A stretch of DNA of 64,000 bases from Iris pallida (GCA_029216955.1 JANAVB010023996.1:17536142-17600141); one strand, 5' to 3'; positions 36,020 through 49,412 are shown, numbered from the stretch's first letter. Notes: generated by a model not told the origin, from the sequence alone. A program made the numbers and translations.

Positions 36020-36375
36020 CTAGGTCAATCTAGGTCACACCAAGCTAAACTAAGTCATACTAGGTCATATTGAGTCACACTAGGACAATCAAGGTCAAAC
36101 AAGGTCACATGAGATCAATCCAAGTCAAACTAGGTCAATCGGGGTCAAAGGTTGACTTACAGTTGACTTTTGGTCAAAAAGTCAACTCTGGTCAACTCTG
36201 GTCAACACTGAGTCAACCCTAGGTCAAACAAGTCATATGTTGACCAACTGTTGACTTTCAGTCAACTGGACAACTCTGGTCAACACTGGTTTGGTTTTGG
36301 TCAAATCTGGTCGCTTAAAGGCTAAGTTTGACTCTCGGTTGACTTTTGTTGACTTTTGGTCAAAATGGTCAACCG
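36020..36375. repeat. GTCAA/TTGAC cluster (about 24 copies)
   Basis: By eye I count about 24 GTCAA or TTGAC words in some 355 bp, where about 0.7 is expected in random DNA. TTGAC is the core of plant W-boxes bound by WRKY factors. The same block is in the right LTR (about 42780-43150), and a weaker one in B1 (about 3406-3480). Confidence 0.85.
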
Positions 36376-38159
36376 ACGTCAAAACTAGTCTACGAGCACT
36401 ATATTTGATCATTACCAACCAAGGGAACCAAATTCTAATTCTATCTTAGACTCCAAACTCAAATACCCTATTTCTATGCATTACCTATATTATCTTACTA
36501 AGGTAAATACCAATACCTTGTACAATACCACTCTAACCTAGGAATACTAGCCTAGGCTTCCTAGGATAGCTAGATACTATCCTATATTAATATTACCTAC
36601 CAAGAAATCCTAGTATCTAGGTCATCTAAGTTATCTTTGACCATATGTTGGCCATCTACCCTTTACCTTGCCTTTACCCTTGCACCATTCTCACAATTAC
36701 CCAACTCTCAACCACACACAATACTCATGATACCATACTCATATATCCCTCACACTCATAAACACAATATGTAAACTCACACACACCTATACCTATATAT
36801 ATATAGGCTCACACTTATATCTCCCATACACATACCCCTAGCTCCTAAACACACATCCATATATCTCATCCACACTCACACACAAACTCAATATAAGGCC
36901 ACAAACACACAAAAACATATATAACTCTCATAAATATAAATACTTATCTAAAATCTTATATAAACACATATATATATAGGCTCACATACACCTACACTCC
37001 TAGGCTCACCACACTAATCTCTCTCACAAACACACACACACACACAAGGAAGGGACTGATTTTGTGGGCTTGATTAGGCTGTTATGTGGACAGGCTATAG
37101 GCCACATATGGAGGCTTGAATAGGCTGAACCAATAGGGACTGAAAATAGGCTCTTACAAGGGCTGCTTTGGTGTGGTGTTTGGCTATGTTGGACTGATGT
37201 ATAGGGAATGATTTTGTAACAGCTATATGGCTGTATATAGGACAGATTTGTGTGTATGCTAAGTGCTGCCACGGGGGTTCCTATAGGCCTAAGGAGGACT
37301 GTTAAGTAGGTGAATGAATGGACTAAATGTGGGCTGATAAAGGGTTGCCATGGTGTGGTTTATGACAGGAAATCAGGCCAAGTATGGGACAGCTCCTAGG
37401 TGGGCTTAGGACGGCTGCTGTTGTCCATTTTATGGACTGGTTTAGGAGGATATGGGGACTGTCACATAGGACAGGTAAGTGACAGGAATGGGAGCAATAT
37501 GGGGGTTAGGATAGGAGTGTATGGACTGATTTGGGAGGGTGTAAGGATGGTTTACATGGGCTGTTAAGAGGGTGAAATGGGCGGCTGATATGGAGGCTTG
37601 AATAGCTGTCATTTGGGGTATGTAGGCTGGTGTGTAGCTGCTACAAATGGCTACACATGGACTGGAAGTTGGGGTGGTGAAATGAAGACACTTGGGGATA
37701 GGTTTTAGACTGTGGTGGGCTGCCAAATGGGTGCAAACCAGGGCTAAAAACATGGAATGTCAAGGACAGGTTTGGTGGCTGTGTTGGAGGGTCACATAGG
37801 ACAGATTTCAGTAGCAAAATGAGACTGATCTCAGTGCAAAATGAGACTGTCCATGGGTCAGTCCAATGTGGACTGACATGCCCCCTCCTCAAACTCTCAA
37901 TCTCTCACCCTCTCTAACTCTATACAACACATACACTACTCTAAACAACACTCATCCTCCTCTCAATCAATCTCTCAAACCCCCTCTATATATATATACA
38001 TATGCCCTCATAAATACACTAATCCACTACTCTATCTCAAACTCTATCTCTCACAAACTAAATCTCAAACACCACACCTACACACAACACACATCCAACC
38101 TCCCATTCTTGGCCGACCACTCCAAATACCCACAACCAATACAAAATGTCACACCAACA

Positions 38160-38230
38160 TATCATATATATATCCACATATATATAGACTATATTATATA
38201 TATATACATATATATATATATATAGATTAA

Positions 38231-38292
<62 letters not shown>
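38160..38292. repeat. AT microsatellite in B2 left LTR
   Basis: Alternating AT with interruptions; the right LTR counterpart at 44950-45092 is of different length, as expected from slippage. Confidence 0.9.
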
Positions 38293-38294
<2 letters not shown>

Positions 38295-39252
38295 TATATA
38301 TATACATATATTGATATAAATAATATGACACACTATGATACATAGGAGAACTCAATCTAAATACATAGTAAAATCTGGAATAAATATTAGAACAACATCA
38401 AATCAATATATAAATAATTCCCCATGTGTCCAAATAGGGGTTTTTTCCATTAGGACACGATCCTATACATAGGACACCTCTATAAGTGTCCAAATAGACA
38501 CGAAATAGACACAAATGGACACTAAACCATGGGGGTCATTCCTATGGGTCAAAAATAGATCTATATGCATGAAGGAATGGTTTAGAGAAGAGGTTATACC
38601 TTCCGGGAGAGAGATTCAAAGAAAAAAGGCCTCCCGACACGTAGAGATTCCAAAGGGACACAAACGAGCTTCGAATCCTTCCAAACTTGGCTAGCACCTT
38701 CCTTTCATGGAGTAGAGGAGGAGAGAAGAAGATTTGGTGGAAGGAGGAGTTGATTTGGAGATGAAATCACTAGGGGTGCTCTCTAGAAATTTGGGGAAGA
38801 ACAAGAGAGAGAAAATGAGATGGAAAAGAATAGGAATTATCAAAGGGCTCATGCCTATCCCCTCCTAGAGGTGGCCGGCCACTAGAGGGCTGCTATGTGC
38901 ATTTTTGCAATGCCTAAAATACCCCCTCTAGCCTATTAACAATACATTACAAAGGGGGTTCAAGTCGGGGGCTAGTTTGGTCATTCTAACACACTAATCA
39001 AATAAATCCTAATCAAAATAAATTAGCCTAGTCACTAACTAAAATAAATGACATATGGGCTATGGCTAACTAGTGTGTGGGTCCACTAAGGTCAACACTA
39101 CCCCGGGTCCCTGTTTCAAGTCGGATTGAGCTGAAATTAGAACCCGACTCAAATAATCCCAAAATATTACAATAAATAAATAAATAATTTTAAAATAATA
39201 AAAATAAAAAAAATGACAAAAATACCCCTATTTTTGGAAACTGGGGGTGACA

Positions 39253-39890
39253 AATCTATCCACCTTAAAAGAATTTCGTCCTCGAAATTAAAACCAACAA
39301 TAGTAAAATATCGAAATCACAAGTCATGGCTAAAAATTTAAATTGATCAAAATCTCAAAAGTCAAGGCATAAATTAAATGACTAAATTTATAAAATTTAA
39401 AATTACACTCAAATAGATACTATAAGTCTATCCACCTTAAAAGAAATCATCCAAAAATTTTAAAATAGGGTAACCACAGAAAATCATACAAATCGATAAT
39501 CGTATGCGTCTATCCAATCATCATGATACTCAGAATCTCTATCATGCCAGTGAGCAAGGCTACGATAATCACAGAGTCCTCAACTATGGTACATACCTCT
39601 AGAACTATGGTATTTAAAATTTTTGTATTGCCGCGCGCTTGGCAGCGAAAACCTTAAATTTCTACACCCGAAAAATACGTCCATAGTCCGACTATATGTC
39701 CTCACTATGCCTGCTAGCATGACCCTAGAGGATTCTAAAATCTCATAATCGTGGCGACCTAGCCCATACGACTTATCTCAGAGAAAAAAAATTAAATCAT
39801 AAGGAACACCATATCAAACTTATCAACAATAAAAAAAATAGATAGGAATAGATGGAACTGAATTTTCAAGATAGGAATTGCAGAATTGAA
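39253..39890 (-). other. 3' non-coding internal region of B2 with polypurine side
   Basis: Next to the left LTR the minus strand reads GAATTCTTTTAAGGTGGATA, the polypurine-tract area. The rest matches 40-466 in B1. No conserved frame was seen in the 638 bp. Confidence 0.7.
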
Positions 39891-41279
39891 TCAAAGAACG
39901 GAACCTGCAACTAGAGCTCCAACGGCCTGAGCATCCTCGGATGACATGGCAAAAGCTCGCCCTAGCTGGCCTTTCCTAGCCTGCTGCTGATGCTGGACAA
40001 ACCTCTGCTGCTGAGTCTGCAATGGTGGTCCCCTCTGCTGCCCTGCCGGAGCCCTAGCTCCTGGTGCTACCTGAGCCAATGGTGTCGAGTTCTGGGGACA
40101 CTCTCTATACTGATGCTCTGCTGACCCGTAAAGTAAACACATACCTAGTCTCTTCATGCAATCGTTCCACCAATGGCCTGGCTTCTTGCAGAAGTTGCAC
40201 ACTGTGTCCTGCTGATACTGCACCTGTCTCTGACCCTGATACTGAACAGGCCTCTGCTGATGCTGATGTATCTGAGCCCTCGGCTGCTGGTACTGCTGCT
40301 GAAATTGTATGCCAGGCATCGGCTGCTGATACTGCTGCTGAAGCTGATGCTGAACGTGCGGCCTCTTGGCCGGTCCTCCGCTGCTGGTGCCCCCAACTGG
40401 GTCTCGCCCTCTCTTGAGCCTAAGCTCAAGATTATCCTCAGCCAGTAAAGCTTCCGTCAGAATCTCCTCGAATGTGGCATCCCTGTTGCCCTTGGTCAAG
40501 GACTTGACTTCCTTGACCAGACCCTTCCGGAACCTCTGGGCCTTCGCCGCCTTGCTCAAACCCTCCACGAATCTGCTGAGGCGGCCGAACTCCCCAGCGT
40601 ACTCCTCTACTGACAGGCTCCCCTGAACTAGGCTCTCAAACTGTGACTCTAAAGCTCTGAGCGCTGAATCTGGGAAGAATTTCTTCTTGAAGAAGCCCTT
40701 GAAGTCCTCCCAAGTCTGTCCGGCTATCCCCACCCTGGGGTCCGACTGATACCAGGTGTGAGCAAGATCGCGCATCCGGCTAGCTGCGGCCTTGATCTGA
40801 AGATCTGCTGGAATCCTGGCCAAGCGGAAGATCTCCTCTATATGCTCGATCCACTCATCGCCATATAGGATCCCCTCTGTCCCCAGAAAGTCTCTGGGGC
40901 TCATCTTCTGAAACTGCTCGATCCCCGGTGTCTTTGGCTGCTGCACCACTAGTCGGGCTGCAACTGTCAAAATATCCAACTCTATGCCTCTGTCCTGTCG
41001 AGCCTGCTGTCGGTCCATGAACTGCTGGAAATACGCGAACATCTGAGCTGCGTCCACGTTTCCTGTAGACGGCGGCTGCTGGAACGGTACCTCTGGAATG
41101 ACTGGGTCCTGCCTCCGAACTGGTGAAGGCATACCCTCAGCTGCTGCTGCTGCTGAAGTCCCAATATGAGCAGAGGTGGCAGGAGCTGTAGCCTTCCGAC
41201 CCTGCTGTACTGGCTGAGAGGTAGCAGTCCCCTCTACAGTATCTCCATGAATGGCACGCTGTAATCGTGTCTCCACCAT
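39891..41279 (-). CDS. gag: Intact Tekay-like gag polyprotein (462 aa)
   Basis: The uninterrupted frame from ATG 41279 starts MVETRLQRAIHGD. The capsid domain is at about residues 130-290 (PRDFLGTEGILYGDEWIEH, LAHTWYQSDP, DFKGFFKKKFFPDSALRAL, EEYAGEFGRLSRFVEGL). A Gln-rich segment and then a zinc knuckle CNFCKKPGHWWNDC (361-374) follow. A second knuckle at 381-394 has Tyr in place of its second Cys (CLLYGSAEHQYREC). The protein ends AFAMSSEDAQAVGALVAGSVL, the point at which protease normally starts in this lineage, so pol was lost from there on. Gag would form capsids and bind RNA in the cytoplasm. With an open frame it may still be expressed, but it cannot replicate alone. Confidence 0.92.
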   Translation of the reverse strand: MVETRLQRAIHGDTVEGTATSQPVQQGRKATAPATSAHIGTSAAAAAEGMPSPVRRQDPVIPEVPFQQPPSTGNVDAAQMFAYFQQFMDRQQARQDRGIELDILTVAARLVVQQPKTPGIEQFQKMSPRDFLGTEGILYGDEWIEHIEEIFRLARIPADLQIKAAASRMRDLAHTWYQSDPRVGIAGQTWEDFKGFFKKKFFPDSALRALESQFESLVQGSLSVEEYAGEFGRLSRFVEGLSKAAKAQRFRKGLVKEVKSLTKGNRDATFEEILTEALLAEDNLELRLKRGRDPVGGTSSGGPAKRPHVQHQLQQQYQQPMPGIQFQQQYQQPRAQIHQHQQRPVQYQGQRQVQYQQDTVCNFCKKPGHWWNDCMKRLGMCLLYGSAEHQYRECPQNSTPLAQVAPGARAPAGQQRGPPLQTQQQRFVQHQQQARKGQLGRAFAMSSEDAQAVGALVAGSVL

Positions 41280-41514
41280 CCTGAAGACAGATCAAACAAA
41301 CAATTGCTGAGAATGAGTCGAAATAGCAAAGGAGGACAGTTATATTCAAGGAGAACAATATCAGCAAGAACTGAGATGGTATGAATTTGATATGAGTTTT
41401 TTCTAGTGTGATTGAGTACCTTCAAAATATCCTAATCCTATTACAGGCTGTAGTGATACTCTAGTTCGAATACCACTACATAAACTCGACCTTCATGGGC
41501 CATCACTAAAAACG
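41280..41514 (-). other. 5' leader of B2
   Basis: On the minus strand the LTR is followed by GTTTTTAGTGATGGCCCATG, the block shared with B1, D and E, and then about 210 bp of non-coding leader before gag. Confidence 0.55.
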
Positions 41515-43731
41515 TGTCACGACCCGCACCACTGTGAGGGTACGAGAATGTAACAACGCCCAGCCTACGCCATAGTGTCGGCGGTAGAACGCTGTCCTAG
41601 GTCAATCATCTAACAATATAAAGGTACCTGTACAGTATATACACTCCGAATAGAGGTGACATAGCAATATACAGTCTCAATCACATCTAAAGCAGAATGA
41701 AAGATAGGAAGATAGATAGATAAATACTGGAATGAAGGAAAAACCACATAAATACAACCAGAGAGTCTAAGTGTCTACTGACATAACAAATCAGAACATC
41801 CAGCTCAATACAAGACTCTAACACTGAAATGAAAGAATATATACAATCTAGATCTCAAATGACAGAAATAAAAAACCTAGACTAGGGAGCCTCAGTCTCT
41901 AAGCTAGTGGATCAGGCTGGAAATCTGGGTCACACATGGCATCCACAGCTGCCCCATAGTAGGTGTCTATGCAGGCCTTCTCCTCATCCTCTGTAATATT
42001 TTCAACAGGTCCAGTCAGGACGGGAGCGAGCACAAAACATCTCACGCAGTTCATATCGAGTTAGGAAATATAAAGCATGCAATAGAGTAAAGTACATGAA
42101 ACACTGAAAGAAGAAGATATATGAAAAATAGTAGAGATTTGATGACAGAAAATATCTAAATATGATAAGTAAGAACTGTAAAAAACATGTGATTTTAGAG
42201 CACAATATGGTTATATAAACGGGTTAGGTTATACAATAAAATGGGACTCCTTTGTACGTGGGTGTACATTGGACATATACAATTTCTTATACAATAAGAT
42301 TGATCACATAACCATTTCTACTCCCCCTCCCCAATCAATACACAAGGATCCAATTCAGTTACGTTACCTTATACAATGACTTGTACAATGGCTTGTACAA
42401 TGGCTCAATGTGATACTGAGAGTACAATATGCACAATGAGTGTACAATGATAAGGGTATTCAATAAATACAACATGTAAGTGAAACGCACATCACAATAT
42501 GTACTTAGTGAATACAAGGAGATAATATCTCAGAAGAAGATCCATATAGTACCAATCCGTGATAATGATCGTGTCAGCATCAAGTACAGTAATCTAGAGC
42601 AAGAATATAAATCCATACAAGTATGAAACGGTCAGAGAATGTATTCGCCTGATAACCTGAGTGTCAGAAGAGAATATACTGTCCGAGGAGTGGTGTCTGT
42701 CTCCTATAGAACAGTACAAGTCACTATGAGTCCAAAAATGATAATAAGATGCATTACAATGCATTCTAAATGAATCTAGGTCAAATCTAAGTCAAATCTA
42801 AGTCACACCAAGCTAAACTAGGTCGTACTAGGTCATACTGAGTCACACTAGGACAATTAAGGTCAAACAAGGTCACAGGAGATCAATCCAAGTCAAACTA
42901 GGTCAATCGGGGTCAAAGGTTGACTTACAGTTGACTTTTGGTCAAAAAGTCAACTCTGGTCAACTCTGGTCAACACTGAGTCAACCCTAGGTCAAACAAG
43001 TCACATGTTGACCAACTGTTGACTTTCAGTCAACTGGTCAACTCTGGTCAACACTGGTTTGGTTTTGGTCAAATCTGGTCGCTTAAAGGCTAAGTTTGAC
43101 TCTCGGTTGACTTTTGTTGACTTTTGGTCAAAATGGTCAACCGACGTCAAAACTAGTCTATGAGCACTATATTTGATCATTACCAACCAAGGGAACCAAA
43201 TTCTAACTCTATCTTAGACTCCAAACTCAAATACCCTATTTCTATGCATTACCTATATTACCTTACCAAGGCAAATACCAATACCTTGTACAATACCACT
43301 CTAACCTAGGAATACTAGCCTAGGCTTCCTAGGATAGCTAGATACTATCCTATATTAATATTACCTACCAAAAAATCCTAGTATCTATGTCATCTAAGTT
43401 ATCTTAGACCACATATTGGCCATCTACCCTTTACCTTGCCTTTACCCTTGCACCATTCTCACAATTACCCAACTCTCAACCACACACAATACTCATGATA
43501 CCATACTCATATATCCCTCACACTCATAAACACAATATGTAAACTCACACACACCTATACCTATATATATATAGGCTCACACTTATATCTCCCATACACA
43601 TACCCCTAGCTCCTAAACACACATCCATATATCTCATCCACACTCACACACAAACTTAATATAAGGCCACAAACACACAAAAACATATATAACTCTCATA
43701 CATATAAATACTTATCTAAACTCTTATATAA

Positions 43732-43763
<32 letters not shown>

Positions 43764-44984
43764 GGGCTCACATACACCTACACTCCTAGGCTCACTACAC
43801 TAATCTCTCTCACAAACACACACACACACATAAGGAAGGGACTAATTTTGTGGGCTTGAATAGGCTGTTATGTGGACAGGCTATAGGCCACATATAGAGG
43901 CTTGAATAGGCTGAACCAATAGGGACTGAAAATAGGCTCTTATAAGGGCTGCTTTGGTGTGGTGTTTGGCTATGTAGGACTGATGTATAGGGAATGATTT
44001 TGTAACAGCTATATGGCTGTATATAGGACAGATTTGTGTGTATGCTAAGTGCTGCCATGGGGGTTCCTATAGGCCTAAGGAGGACTGTTAAGTAGGTGAA
44101 TGAATGGACTAAATGTGGGCTGATAAAGGGTTGCCATGGTGTGGTTTATGACAGGAAATCAGGCCAAGTATGGGACAGCTCCTAGGTGGGCTTAGGACAG
44201 CTGCTGTTGTCCATTTTATGGACTGGTTTAGGAGGATATGGGGACTGTCACATAGGACAGGTAAGTGACAGGAATGGGAGCAATGTGGGGGTTAGGATAG
44301 GAGTGTATGGACTGATTTGGGAGGGTGTAAGGATGGTTTACATGGGCTGTTAAGAGGGTGAAATGGGTTGCTGATATGGAGGCTTGAATAGCTGTCATTT
44401 GGGGTATGTAGGCTGGTATGTAGCTGCCACAAATGGCTGCACATGGACTGGAAGTTGGGGGGGTGAAATGAAGACACTTGGGGACAGGTTTTAGACTGTG
44501 GTGGGCTGCCAAATGGGTGTAAACCAGGGCTGAAAATAGGGAATGTCAAGGACAGGTTTGGTGGCTGTGTTGGGGGGTCACATAGGACAGATTTCAGTGG
44601 CAAAATGAGACTGATCTCAGTACAAAATGAGACTGTCCATGGGTCAGTCCAATGTGGACTGACATGCCCCCTCCTCAAACTCTCAATCTCTCACCCTCTC
44701 TAACTCTATACAACACATATACTACTCTAAACAACACTCGTCCTCCTCTCAATCAATCTCTCAAACCTCCTCTCTATATATATATATACATATGCCCTCA
44801 CAAATACACTAATCCACTACTCTATCTCAAACTCTATCTCTCACAAACTAAATCTCAAACACCACACCTACACACAACACACATCCAACCTCCCATTCTT
44901 GGCCGACCACTCCAAATACCCACAACCAATACAAAATGTCACACCAACATATCATATATATATCCACATATATATAGACTATAT

Positions 44985-45018
<34 letters not shown>

Positions 45019-45021
45019 GAG

Positions 45022-45092
<71 letters not shown>

Positions 45093-46050
45093 TATATATA
45101 TACATATATTGATATAAATAATATGACACACTATGATACATAGAAGAACTCAATCTAAATACATAGTAAAATCTGGAATAAATATTAGAACAACATCAAA
45201 TCAATATATAAATAATTTCCCATGTGTCCAAATAGGGGTTTTTTCCATTAGGACACGATCCTATACATAGGACACCTCTACAAGTGTCCAAATAGACACG
45301 AAATGGACACAAATGGACACTAAACCATGGGGGTCATTCCTATGGGTCAAAAATAGATCTATATGCATGAAGGAATGGTTTAGAGAAGAGGTTATACCTT
45401 CCGGGAGAGAGATTCAAAGAAAAAAGGCCTCCCGACACGTAGAGATTCCAAAGGGACACAAACGAGCTTCGAATCCTTCCAAACTTGGCTAGCACCTTCC
45501 TTTCATGGAGTAGAGGAGGAGAGAAGAAGATTTGGTGGAAGGAGGAGTTGATTTGGAGATGAAATCACTAGGGGTGCTCTCTAGAAATTTGGGGAAGAAC
45601 AAGAGAGAGAAAATGAGATGGAAAATAATAGAAATTATCAAAGGGCTCATGCCTATCCCCTCCTAGAGGTAGCCGACCACTAGAGGGCTACTATGTGCAT
45701 TTTTGCAGTGCCTAAAATACCCCCTCTAGCCTATTAACAATACATTACAAAGGGGGTTCAAGTCGGGGGCTAGTTTGGTCATTCTAACACACTAATCAAA
45801 TAAATCCTAATCAAAATAAATTAGCCTAGTCACTAACTAAAATAAATGACATGTGGGCCATGGCTAACTAGTGTGTGGGTCCACTAAGGTCAACACTACC
45901 CCGGGTCCCCGTTTCAAGTCGGATTGAGCTGAAATTCGAACCCGACTCAAATAACCCCAAAATATTACAATAAATAAATAAATAATTTTAAAATAATAAA
46001 AATAAAAAAAATGATAAAAATATCCCTGTTTCTGGAAACTGGGGGTGACA
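41515..46050 (-). repeat. Right (5') LTR of B2
   Basis: Partner of 34746-39252 with the same landmarks. As the 5' LTR in the element's direction it would drive transcription toward gag. I could not find a clear TATA box at the place used in B1. Confidence 0.92.
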
Positions 46051-46055
46051 CACAT

Positions 46056-46422
46056 TGATCCTGGCTCTTCCATAAGCATTATCCCGAAGGTTCTGTTACA
46101 TTATCTCCGCGTCCTAATACATCGCCTGACGCCTACAAGCACCGCCATCAGCGGTTTCAATTCGGGCAGGAGCTACCCAATTGGAAAGATTCGTCTGAAG
46201 TGTCAGATTGGCGATCTCCAATCAGAAGTCACCTGCTACGTCATAGATGCAGACACTTCTTACAACATCCTCTTGGGGCGCCCGTAGATTCACGATTATA
46301 TGATCGTGCCTTCCACACTGCACCCGTGCTTCAAATATGTCGACAAACACGGCTTCGTGAGGACGGAATTTGCCGACATCGATCCCTTCAAAGGGGTCTA
46401 ATCCTACTTCTCAGACTCCTGC
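46056..46422 (+). pseudogene. Protease of element A (between B2 and E)
   Basis: After removal of B2 and one CACAT the frame reads from DRM directly into HIDPGSSISIIPK, the aspartic protease active site. It continues GFNSGRSYPIGKI, VTCYVIDADTSYNILLGRP and PSTLHPCFKYVD, matching element C. A TAG follows LLLGRP (about 46287) and another TAA-type break occurs near 46399. It ends at SYFSDS, where E is inserted. Confidence 0.88.
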
Positions 46423-47038
46423 TGTAAAACCCCTAAAATTTCTACTATATTTTTTTTAAATTTGAAATTTTGTATTGTACGTCGCGTAGTCGTATTTTAC
46501 GTCGCGCCCGAAAATTTATTTTTCGTAGTTGCTCGTCGAGTGCGAATATGTACGAGCGTACATATTTTAGAAAAACATTTTTCTCTATTTTAATATTTAC
46601 TTTCAAAATATTATATAAATATTCTTGCTATAAAAAGCCTTTGTTTCTAAAAGTTATTAATAATAAATAATATTTTTGTATACTAGAAAAGCATAATTAT
46701 GTAAAGAATATTTTTGCATACATATATTTTTCGTAATTATTTATTTGTTTATTTTAAATAATAATGTATTTTAGAAATTAATTGTTATAGTATTTTTGGA
46801 AAACATATTTTTGAAATATTTGTGACAATTTAAATTTTGATTTGATTCCATGTGTACATTTAAATAGATTAAGTTAATACGTATAATTGGAATTTGATTT
46901 ATTGATTTGATTTGATTTTAAACTAAGGGAATTAAATTAGATTTAATTGGATTTGGATTGGATTTGATTTGATTGATGATTTATCTACTTGGGTTTTAAA
47001 TATTCCTAGTCCATATCTTATTGGGAATTCCCACATCC

Positions 47039-47046
47039 TATAAATA
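47039..47046 (+). promoter_or_regulatory. TATA box of E 5' LTR
   Basis: TATAAATA in CATCCTATAAATAGGCAGG, conserved in the other LTR at 52199-52206. The transcript would start near 47070, leaving a leader of over 3 kb inside the LTR. Confidence 0.7.
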
Positions 47047-49412
47047 GGCAGGTACTCCTCCAATTCATTATTCATCCACACAAATATTTCTTCCACCACA
47101 AATGCTTCGTGTCCGTGACCGTGTTTCACGTCCCAAATTCTTATTCCATCCATTACAAATACATTTATTTCCCCGGGTCCGACAGATCCGAACCTCCGTC
47201 CCCGTCGTGTCGGACACATCCGACACGACTCATCCAAACCCTAGTCCTAAATCCTAAACCTATTCCTACCAAGGACACCATAGCCACCCGACCCCGTCTT
47301 TTCCACCACAGCCTTCACCCATGCCAGCAAACCCGACGCCAATACCACAACCATCCCACAGCCAGCGACTACCCGTCGCAGATCGCCCTGACACCACCCT
47401 GTCCACCTAAACCACACAAGCACAACCACCACGGCCATTGGCCAGAAAACCCCAGTCCGCCCCTACCAAGCCATAAATCGACACCCCAACCAAGCCACCC
47501 GACATCACCGTCTCGCCATCAACCACCGCAACCTCTATCGTCACCACCACCATCGCCATCACAGAAGAAGAATAAGAGGGGGAAATCCCTTACCTAAACC
47601 AGCGCCGTCGACGATTTCCCCGTACTGGCCAAGCGTCGGATTCCCAACCGATCTCTCCCCTCCGCCCCGCGTACATCGCCGCGACCCGAACCTCCGGCGC
47701 CGCCTTTGCTGTCCGATCAACCTCCGTCGCAGCCTCTGTCCGGCGTTTCGCCCCGCCGGTCTGCCCTCAACGCACGACCCGTCGTGCGCGCCACCGTGGG
47801 CCGACGAGCACCTCCGACGCGCCCATCCACCAGGCCGCCGTGTCCCCAGAAACCCACCGCCCGTCCGACCACTCCGCGCCAGGCCCGTCTGACCTCCAAC
47901 GACCGCCGTCACCACCTAGATCCCCGCGCTCCCATCCTTTTTCTCCTCCGGCGAAGCCGACGGCCGCCGCAACCCGAGCGTCCGCCGCCACCCAAGGCCT
48001 CGTCCACCGCCGCGCGCGCTCAACCCCTCCGATGACTCCCCAAACCCCCTTCTGCACCAGATCTGCTCCGCCACCCTTCAAAACCCGACCATCTGCCGTC
48101 GCCTCCGCTTTCTCTCCCACCGTCGGAGCGGTGAGCCCCCGACGAGACCTTCCCACTCTCTTATCTCACTTTCCTCTCTCTCTCCTCTGCTCCTCTTTTG
48201 TCCTTGCTAACGAAAAAAAGAGATATAAGCAGAGGCAGCTGAATAGCTGTCTGTTCCTTTTATTTGTTATTATTTAGTTTATTTTGTTTGTTTATTATTT
48301 AGGTTATTAGTTTTTGTTGTTGTTGTTGTTTTTTTGTTGTATTTTATTTTGGTTTTTGTTTATTAATTGTTTATTTTTTTGTATCTGTTATTTCTATTGC
48401 TATTATTATTATCATTATTATTATTAATATTAGCAGTGTTATTACTATCATTAATATTTCTTCAGTATTTTGTTGCATTAAGGAAATAAATATATAACAT
48501 AAATTTCAAAATTTACTTCAAAGCGTGAAAATAATGCTATATTGTTTTATGGTATTTTAAAATATAGTCTATGACCTAAATCCTAATTTTGACTAAATTG
48601 GATTTTTAGCTCAAAAATGATTTTTCAATATTTTAAATATTTCAAGTGTTTACCTAAATTAATGTTATACTATTTTGTAATATTTATGGCTTTTTATTAA
48701 AAAAATTATATTTGAAATTTTTTTTTAGTTTCTAGCCTAAATTATTTTTTTAAATAATTACTAGTAATTTCCAAGTATGTATTGCCTAAAATATTTTCAG
48801 GTAAAATATATATAGTTTTAAGCCTCATATGAAATTTCTAAAGTAGTATACGTATTATTATTATTTCCTCAAAATTTCTTCGGTTATAAATCCTTGTCCA
48901 TGACCAAATTTCTTTTAATTATCCTTCTGTCCGGCTCAACCCCCTCTTTCCTATTCGATCGCCAATTCAAGCCTACCTTATGTCCACCCTAACCAATTTG
49001 ACCGTTCTGGACCCAATGGAACTATCCGTGCCCCCATCAAAGGTCACATTGTATAGTTGTTGCACTGAAGTCACAGTTTGTGCCACTTTGATCATCGCAG
49101 CACACCAGGCGTCCTACCAGGCAAGACACCTTGCCATTTGCTGTTTAATTATTTTAGCTCATATTTCATACATGTTCATTATTTTCTTTATGCAAAATAA
49201 ACTGTGATACATGGCATAACTGTTAGAACTTACTGTTCATTATTTTTCCTGCTATGTATTATTTTTCTCACATTAAACCTAGATTTAAGGGACCACCTTG
49301 TGTGTTGCATTCATTGGCCTTGACACGTGGTAACACGAAGTTGTGTGTCGCATATAGAACACGGAAGTACGTGATTGGCTGGCCACCAGTATGTACAAGC
49401 CGTGCGATAGGA

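Larger units (their letters stand above)
34746..39252 (-). repeat. Left (3') LTR of B2
   Basis: Plus-strand ends are TGTCACGACCC and GGGGGTGACA. It contains a dense GTCAA/TTGAC cluster (36020-36370), CA-rich DNA (about 36700-37050), a GC-poor TGG-rich part (37050-37870) and an AT microsatellite (about 38160-38292). No conserved coding frame. Confidence 0.92.
34741..46055 (-). mobile_element. Element B2: gag-only Tekay-like retrotransposon inserted in A protease
   Basis: The element is 34746-46050 (11.3 kb), flanked by target duplications CACAT (34741-34745, 46051-46055). LTRs are 4,507 bp (left) and 4,536 bp (right), about 3% different in spot checks. The internal region is only 2,262 bp and codes for gag alone. 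It is orientated on the minus strand, opposite to host A. It needs protease, RT and integrase from an autonomous relative. Confidence 0.93.

Noticed and set aside
37024..37892. Minus-strand frames of 80-128 aa in the B2 LTRs
   Set aside because: They are present in both LTRs only because the LTRs are duplicates. They lack similarity to known proteins and are absent or broken in B1's LTR.
47109..48277. Proline-rich frames in the E LTR that look like a captured gene
   Set aside because: The copies in the two LTRs differ by indels that change the frame, and composition (CCG/CCA-rich) explains the openness. It is more likely a GC-rich transcribed leader.
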